From: Acidobacteriota bacterium
GTDB lineage: Bacteria; Acidobacteriota; Blastocatellia; Pyrinomonadales; Pyrinomonadaceae
NCBI GenBank assembly: GCA_016715115.1
Contig: JADKBM010000016.1
Location: 1,116,001-1,180,000 of the forward strand
Length of the DNA stretch: 64,000 nt
Direction of reading: 5' to 3'
In this document: positions 58,928 through 64,000 of the stretch, in pieces
Position numbering within the stretch: position 1 is the first letter of the stretch
Layout: every line of letters begins with the position of its first letter
Made by a program: the position numbers and the translations under genes
The notes under the pieces: generated by a model
Database searches by the model: none
The model's input: the letters and a program-made list of their open reading frames with translations, nothing else
What the model was told of the DNA's origin: nothing

Positions 58928-59599
58928 ATGAGTTGGTTCAAACGAAAGAAAATGAGTGAAGAGGAAATAAGCAAAGAAGAGATCGAAGGTTTGTTGGAAG
59001 AGGACGGAGAGGATATTCCGGTCGTTGATAAACGCACTTTCAATGCGGATGGGGAACGAGTGAAAACAGAAGAGGCAAAAGAACATATTCCGCCGATCGT
59101 CGCGAAGCTCGAAGAAGAGGTCGCGGTCGAGCGTCAGCGCCGTGAGGCCGCCGAGCATAAACTCATCGGCGTGCAATCGAAATTCGACGAACTCCGCGCA
59201 CAGATGGAACGCGAAACCGCCGAGATGCGCCAGCGACTGCAGCGGCACAACGAGCAGCGGATGCAGATCGAAAAGAGCGAGTTTCTGACGACGCTTCTGC
59301 CGATCCTCGACAACCTCGGCCTTGCCGTCAAGGCCGGCGAGACGGACACGTCATTCGAACATCTTTTCGTCGGCGTGAAGGGAACCGCGCGAATGTTCGA
59401 GCAGACACTGCTCAGCCTCGGGGTCGAACCGATCGACACGGTCGGCGCGGATTTCGATCCGGAGCTTCACGAAGCGGTCGAAATGGTCGAGGCCGATGAG
59501 GAACAGGACGGCAAGATCACGTCCGAATTCTCGCGCGGCTACAAGTTCGGCGACCGGCTTCTGCGCGCCGCACGCGTCCAGGTCGGAAAAGCCAAGTGA
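58928..59599 (+). CDS. grpE: Nucleotide exchange factor GrpE
   Basis: 223 residues. An acidic N-terminal part (about 1-55), a long coiled coil (EEEVAVERQRREAAEHKLIGVQSKFDELRAQ about 60-105), and the beta domain (LLSLGVEPIDTVGADFDPELHEAVEMVEAD, then GRLYGDRLLRAARVQVG-like YKFGDRLLRAARVQV). It exchanges ADP for ATP on DnaK. No dnaK is in the window. Confidence 0.93.
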   Translation: MSWFKRKKMSEEEISKEEIEGLLEEDGEDIPVVDKRTFNADGERVKTEEAKEHIPPIVAKLEEEVAVERQRREAAEHKLIGVQSKFDELRAQMERETAEMRQRLQRHNEQRMQIEKSEFLTTLLPILDNLGLAVKAGETDTSFEHLFVGVKGTARMFEQTLLSLGVEPIDTVGADFDPELHEAVEMVEADEEQDGKITSEFSRGYKFGDRLLRAARVQVGKAK

Positions 59600-59890
59600 A
59601 TAGGATTTGGGATTGGGGAATTCGGATTTCGGATTTGGAATTCGGTTTGTTCGTGTTGAGGTGTAAGCCCGTTCTTGAGGTTCAGTTCGAGAGATACGTG
59701 GAAACTGGGATTCGGAATGCCGAATCTGGAATCCGAAGTCCGAGATCTGGAATCTGGAATCTGGAATCCGAAATTTGAATCCGGAATCCGGAATCCGAAA
59801 TCTGGAATCTCTGGAATCTGGAATCCGAAATCTGGAATCTGGAATCTCCAGAATCCCCGAAATCGCAAATCGCAAATCGGAATTCGCAAA
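59598..59890. repeat. Tandem array (GGAATCTGGAATCC family)
   Basis: About twenty irregular 7-16-bp units (GGAATCTG, GAATCCGAAAT). Same family as 1.6, 10.1 and 23.7 kb. It lies between grpE and the ClpC-like gene. Confidence 0.88.
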
Positions 59891-59980
59891 TGATTTATAT
59901 GGAATGTTGGAATTCCAAAATGCTACCATTATTCTTGGCATAAAACGGCGGATCGAAGGCATCGAAGAGTTGGAGAAATT

Positions 59981-62260
59981 ATGGCAGATATCGACGCATA
60001 CAAAGACAAATTCAGCGAAAGCGGCCGCCGCATCTTGGAAACAGCACTCGACGAGTCGAAACGGCGGGACCAGAACTTCGTCTCGATCGAGCATATTCTG
60101 CACGCGATCGCGCTTGAAGAGGGCGATCTTTTCAACTCGACGATGCGCGACCTGGCGGTCGATCCGCGATCGGTGCGTCTGCTGATCGAAAAACGTATGG
60201 AGAGCGGACGCCAGCATACCGGCAAGGGCTTTCGCATCGCGCCCGAAACGACCGAGCTTTTCAAACGCTCGATGGATCGCGCACGCTCGCAGGGCCGGCG
60301 CGTGATCGAGGCGAGCGACATCTTTTACGTGCTTTCGAACGACGAGCGGAGCATTCTCAACGACGTTCTCCAGAATCTGGGAGTTCCGGCCGAAGAGGTC
60401 GCGCAGACCGCGCGGACCCGCATTCACAAACGCGAAAAGGAAGAAGAACGCGTCCGGCAAAAATATGAATTGCCGTCGTTTCTCCGTCATTTCGGCGTTT
60501 CGATGAACAAACTCGCCCGGCAGGACAAGATTCCGCCGACGATCGGTCGTGAAAAAGAGATCCGGCAAATGATCGAGATCCTCTGCCATCGCGAACGTTC
60601 GAATTCACCGATGCTCGTCGGCGAACCCGGCGTCGGAAAAACCGCCGTCGTCGAGGGTTTGGCGCGTCTCATAGAACTTGAACCAGAGAAAGTGCCCGCA
60701 AGACTGCGCGATTCGCATATCGTCCAACTTCAGATGGGCGGACTCGTCGCCGGAACGATGCTTCGCGGAATGTTCGAGGAACGGATCAAGGGCATCATCG
60801 ACGAGGTCAAGGAGAAAGAGAACATCATCCTTTTCATTGACGAGGCACACACGATCATTGGCGCCGGCGCGGCGATGGGAACGTCGTCCGACGCGGGCAA
60901 TATGTTCAAATCGGCGCTCGCGCGCGGCGAACTGCGCATCATCGGCGCGACGACGCGAACCGAATACAAGGAATATATCGGCGAGGACGAAGCGCTTTCG
61001 CGCCGGTTCAGATTGGTCAATGTCGATGAACCGACGCTCGACGAAACGCGCGAGATCTTGCTCGGACTCCGCCCGCGGCTCGAACGCAATTACTCGGTGA
61101 AAATATCGGACGAAGCGATCAACACCGCGCTCGAGATGTCGCCGAAGTACATCCGCAGCCTGCATCTTCCGGACAAGGCGATCGGCTGGCTCGACACGGC
61201 TTCGGTCAAGGTCGAGATCAACGAACCCGCGTCGATGGTCGTCAAGCCCGAACATATCATCGAGGTCATTTCGCAGGAATCGCGAATTCCGAAGGATATG
61301 ATCTATCGCGACACGTCGGACCGTTTCTCGCTAATGGAAGAAGCGCTCGCCGACCGCGTCATCGGACAAAAGGAAGCAGTTCGCTCGGTCGCTGAGCGTT
61401 TGCGGCTGAACAAGGGCCCGCTCAAGGAAAATCATTACGCGCCCGACGGCGTGCTGCTTTTCCTTGGACCGACCGGCGTCGGTAAGACCGAACTCGCCAA
61501 GGCGGTCGCGGAATTTATGTTCGGTGATGAGGAGAAAATGATCCGCATCGATATGAGCGAATACGGCGACGGCACGGTCGGGATCGAAAAACTGATCGGA
61601 ATGCCGCGCGGTATCGTCGGATCGGAACGCGGCGGAATCCTGACCGAGCAGCTTCGCGAGAATCCGTACACCGTTCTGCTTCTCGACGAGGTCGAAAAAG
61701 CGAATCCGTATCTGATGAACCTGTTCCTGCAGGCTTTCGACGAGGGCTGGATGACGGACGGACGCGGCAAGAAGGTCTATCTTTCCGATGCGATCGTGAT
61801 AATGACGTCGAATCTCGGTTCGAACAGCTTCAAGAAATACGAAAAACCGCTCGGCTTCGGAATGAAGTCGCTCGGCGAGATGAAGGCGATCAAACAGGAC
61901 GTGATGAAGGCCGCCGAAGAGCGATTCTCGCCCGAGTTTCGCAACCGCATCGACGAGATCGTCATCTTCTCGCCGCTGACGATGGACGAGGTCAAGGAGA
62001 TCGCGAACATCTATGTCGGCAAACTGAAACGGCGTATGGAACGCCAGGGCAAACTCGTCGACGTCACTGAAACCGCGCTCGACTTGATGACCGAAAAGGG
62101 TTTCAGCCCGACCTACGGCGCGCGGTTCCTGAAGCGCTTCATCGATCAGAAGGTGAAGCTTCCGTTGACCAATCAATGGAAAGCCTCGACGCGTTTCGTC
62201 GTCGACGCCGAAGACGGCGAGATCACGGTCAAACCGATCGACGCATTCAGTTTGAATTAA
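59981..62260 (+). CDS. ClpC-like AAA+ protease ATPase without an M-domain
   Basis: 759 residues: N-domain (SESGRRILETALDESKRRDQNFVSIEHILHA), NBD1 (VGEPGVGKTAVVEGLA near 210), then only about 100 residues before NBD2 (LGPTGVGKTELAK near 492), so no ClpB-like coiled-coil. A KPLGFGMK loop near 623-626 has the LGF-type tripeptide that docks ClpP. It is therefore more ClpC/ClpA-like than ClpB-like, although its neighbours are clpB and grpE. It would unfold proteins for ClpP. A terminator hairpin follows. Confidence 0.88.
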   Translation: MADIDAYKDKFSESGRRILETALDESKRRDQNFVSIEHILHAIALEEGDLFNSTMRDLAVDPRSVRLLIEKRMESGRQHTGKGFRIAPETTELFKRSMDRARSQGRRVIEASDIFYVLSNDERSILNDVLQNLGVPAEEVAQTARTRIHKREKEEERVRQKYELPSFLRHFGVSMNKLARQDKIPPTIGREKEIRQMIEILCHRERSNSPMLVGEPGVGKTAVVEGLARLIELEPEKVPARLRDSHIVQLQMGGLVAGTMLRGMFEERIKGIIDEVKEKENIILFIDEAHTIIGAGAAMGTSSDAGNMFKSALARGELRIIGATTRTEYKEYIGEDEALSRRFRLVNVDEPTLDETREILLGLRPRLERNYSVKISDEAINTALEMSPKYIRSLHLPDKAIGWLDTASVKVEINEPASMVVKPEHIIEVISQESRIPKDMIYRDTSDRFSLMEEALADRVIGQKEAVRSVAERLRLNKGPLKENHYAPDGVLLFLGPTGVGKTELAKAVAEFMFGDEEKMIRIDMSEYGDGTVGIEKLIGMPRGIVGSERGGILTEQLRENPYTVLLLDEVEKANPYLMNLFLQAFDEGWMTDGRGKKVYLSDAIVIMTSNLGSNSFKKYEKPLGFGMKSLGEMKAIKQDVMKAAEERFSPEFRNRIDEIVIFSPLTMDEVKEIANIYVGKLKRRMERQGKLVDVTETALDLMTEKGFSPTYGARFLKRFIDQKVKLPLTNQWKASTRFVVDAEDGEITVKPIDAFSLN

Positions 62261-62280
62261 ATTCCATTTTAGTTCGACCG

Positions 62281-62322
62281 GAAAGGCATTATCCCGTGGA
62301 CGGGGTGATGCCTTTCTTGTTT
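62281..62322 (+). terminator. Rho-independent terminator after ClpC-like gene
   Basis: Sixteen-bp stem (GAAAGGCATTATCCCG with GU pairs to its partner) around TGGA, followed by TTGTTT. Fits the end of the ClpC-like transcript. Confidence 0.78.
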
Positions 62323-63052
62323 GCGCCGAATTCGCCCAAGCCATCGCGTGCATAAATTGCCACGGCTTGAATCTTTACTCTCCAACCAGGTGTTGAGGCG
62401 TTCGTTGCATGAATTGCCACGGTCTTCAGACCGTGGTCACGAGTCCGATCCGGTTTTCGGGCTTTAGCCCAATGCGATGTTCGGGCTAAACTAGCCGTGG
62501 GTTTCAACCCACCGACGCCGGATTATCGTTACTTTGTGCGTCAGCGACGTCTGATTCATTCGTCGCTGACGCGACGCGCGGCCCTTTTCGAAACTTACCG
62601 TGGGTTCAAACCCACGGCTTGTATCTTGATTATCAACTGTTTCGCAATTATCTTGGACGCTTGATGATTGCGGGGGAAAGAGAAGTCTTCCCCACGGCTC
62701 AGATCTCGAATCTGGAATTTAGATCAGACCTCTTTCCCGTTATTTTGGCGTTCAGCCTAGACCGGACAGTATCCTATGACCGCGAGTCTGTATATGCAAG
62801 GATGGTCGGCGGAACGGTGTTTTGAGGTGGTGCCTTTTGATCGAATTTTGATCATCGGGCAGCGCAGCTGCCCGAACCAATCCGCTCGGCGGACGACAAG
62901 ACGGAGCGCGTAGCCCGTCTCCCTCACTGTCGCCACCGGAGGTAAAAAAACGAGTGGTTCGTCAACATCGGATCACGAAGTCGACTGGATGAAAGAACAA
63001 AGCCGGAGCAGAGTGCCTCGAAAGCTTGACCGCTCCGTTTTGAGGAGGCAGT
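62323..63052. other. Gene-free region with palindromes and IS110 left end
   Basis: About 730 bp without a convincing gene. Palindromes include CCGTGGGTTCAAACCCACGG (62599-62618) and CCACGGTCTTCAGACCGTGG (about 62417-62436), both REP-like. From about 62850 to 63052 GC-rich hairpins appear (GGGCAGCGCAGCTGCCC near 62857; AGACGG...CCGTCT about 62900-62921). The last part is likely the left end of the IS110 element and could encode its bridge RNA. Confidence 0.5.
62857..63040 (+). ncRNA. Candidate IS110 bridge RNA region
   Basis: In IS110-group elements the noncoding end before the transposase encodes a structured bridge RNA. This stretch directly precedes the transposase and holds several GC-rich hairpins. 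The boundary of the element is not visible because its right end lies outside the window, so this is inference from position. Confidence 0.35.
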
Positions 63053-64000
63053 ATGTCGCAGAATTATTTAGGTATTGATGTTTCGAAGTCGAAGTTCGAC
63101 GTTGTTTTGCTGGTGGGCGAGAAGAGCGTCTCAAAGGAGTTCGCAAACACTCCGAAAGGAATGAAGCTGTTGCAGGGATGGCTGCGATCGCTTCGGGCCG
63201 GAGAGGTTCACGCCTGCCTTGAGGCGACCGGCAGTTACTCGGACGGGATCGCCAATTTCCTGTACGAGGCCGGCTATTGCGTCTCGGTCGTCAACCCGTT
63301 CCGGACCCATAGCTTCAGGGATGCCAAGCTGTTGCGGAACAAGACCGACAAAGTGGACGCGGGTATGATCGCGGAGTTTTGCCGGAGCGAGAGGCCGGAG
63401 CCTTGGAAACCTCCCTCACCTCAGGTAATCCATTTGCAGGCCCTGAGCCGGCGGATAGACGCGCTCGAGGAGATGCGTCTGATGGAGACCAACCGGCTTG
63501 ATACGGCGCCGAAGCAGGCGAAGACGAGCGTCAAGCGAATGATCCGCGTTCTCGAAAAGGAGATCGCCGCGCTGCGCAAGGAAGCCGAGGACCTCATCGA
63601 CAGCGATCCGGACCTGAAGCAGCAGGACGAGCTTCTGCGTTCGATCCCGGGGGTTGGAAAAAAGACCTCGATGATGCTTCTCAGCGAAGTCGAGTTCGAC
63701 CGCTACGACTCGGCCAGATCAGTGGCCGCCTATGCCGGAGTGACGCCGGCAAAGCAGGATTCCGGCAAGCAGATAAAGACCAGGCTCTCGAGAGTCGGCG
63801 CCGTCAGGATAAGAAAGGGCATGTACTTTCCGGCGATCGTCGCCATGACCCATAACCCGATAATCACCGAATTTGCATCCCGTCTTTCCAAACGCGGGAA
63901 GAGGAAGATGCAGATCGTGTGCGCGGCCATCAGAAAGCTGCTGCACATCGCTTACGGGGTTCTCAAACACCGAACCCCTTTTACGCCAAATCCGGCGTTT
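63053..64000 (+). mobile_element. IS110-family transposase (partial at window edge)
   Basis: 316 codons are visible from the ATG at 63053 (GAGGAGG upstream), running off the window near the C-terminus. The DEDD residues are seen: Asp9 (GIDVSKSKFD), Glu57 (CLEATGSYSDG), Asp99 and Asp102 (NKTDKVDAGM). The C-terminal Tnp domain contains LLRSIPGVGKKTSMMLLSE and a candidate nucleophile Ser237 (KQDSGKQIKT). Recombinases of this family are guided by a bridge RNA and make no terminal inverted repeats. Confidence 0.93.

Noticed and set aside
62619..62825. 68-aa frame between the ClpC-like gene and the IS element
   Set aside because: No recognisable motif, begins inside a REP-like palindrome and lacks a Shine-Dalgarno.

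Overview
The window looks like chromosome of a soil-type Acidobacteriota, most likely class Blastocatellia (inference from a TonB receptor with an N-terminal carboxypeptidase-regulatory domain, FG-GAP secreted proteins, Tat-exported enzymes, DUF1838/CpeT-like proteins and abundant short tandem arrays between genes). No rRNA, tRNA, CRISPR or phage was seen.

Layout. 1-17 kb, mostly minus strand: two small secreted/lipocalin-like proteins, an aldehyde dehydrogenase, an HMG-CoA-lyase-type enzyme, a CaiB/BaiF CoA transferase, GNAT and isochorismatase-type enzymes, a META-domain protein, hydantoinase B, a Tat-exported flavin amine oxidase, DUF1838 and CpeT-like proteins and a TonB-dependent receptor. 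17-30.6 kb, plus strand: citryl-CoA-lyase-like protein, HD protein, GH125 mannosidase, MmgE/PrpD, a CADD-like diiron protein, SDR, UbiD decarboxylase, MFS transporter, an aldehyde dehydrogenase lacking its catalytic Cys, and a SucC/SucD-like acid-CoA ligase pair whose beta subunit ends in a four-Cys iron-sulfur-like motif. Five start regions across 1.9-30.6 kb share the palindrome TTTGT-N12-ACAAA, so I read this stretch as one catabolic regulon for an unidentified organic acid: uptake (TonB receptor, MFS), CoA activation (SucCD-like, CaiB), C-C cleavage (citryl-CoA/HMG-CoA lyase types), decarboxylation (UbiD) and oxidation (SDR, ALDH). No regulator gene for it is present.

30.6-48.8 kb is mixed: DUF1838, VOC protein, lysine genes dapD/dapA/dapB, a RAYT transposase with REP palindromes, M23 lipoprotein, trpF, alkB next to a Crp/Fnr regulator and two FNR-type boxes, a phosphoesterase, TPR protein, M20 deacylase, hemerythrin, TonB-like protein, an exported amidohydrolase and a TacAT-type toxin-antitoxin pair. 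49-55.4 kb: nucleoside salvage and uptake (cdd, udk, purine nucleoside phosphorylase, two ABC permeases). 55.6-62.3 kb: proteostasis (Hsp20, ClpB, GrpE, a ClpC-like ATPase). The window ends inside an IS110-family transposase.

Families of roughly 7-bp (or 14-16-bp) tandem repeats and a dispersed palindrome (arms GGAGTTCCGCC/GGCGGAACTCC) fill many gene gaps, supply the ends of several genes, and in one case sit in frame inside a coding region.
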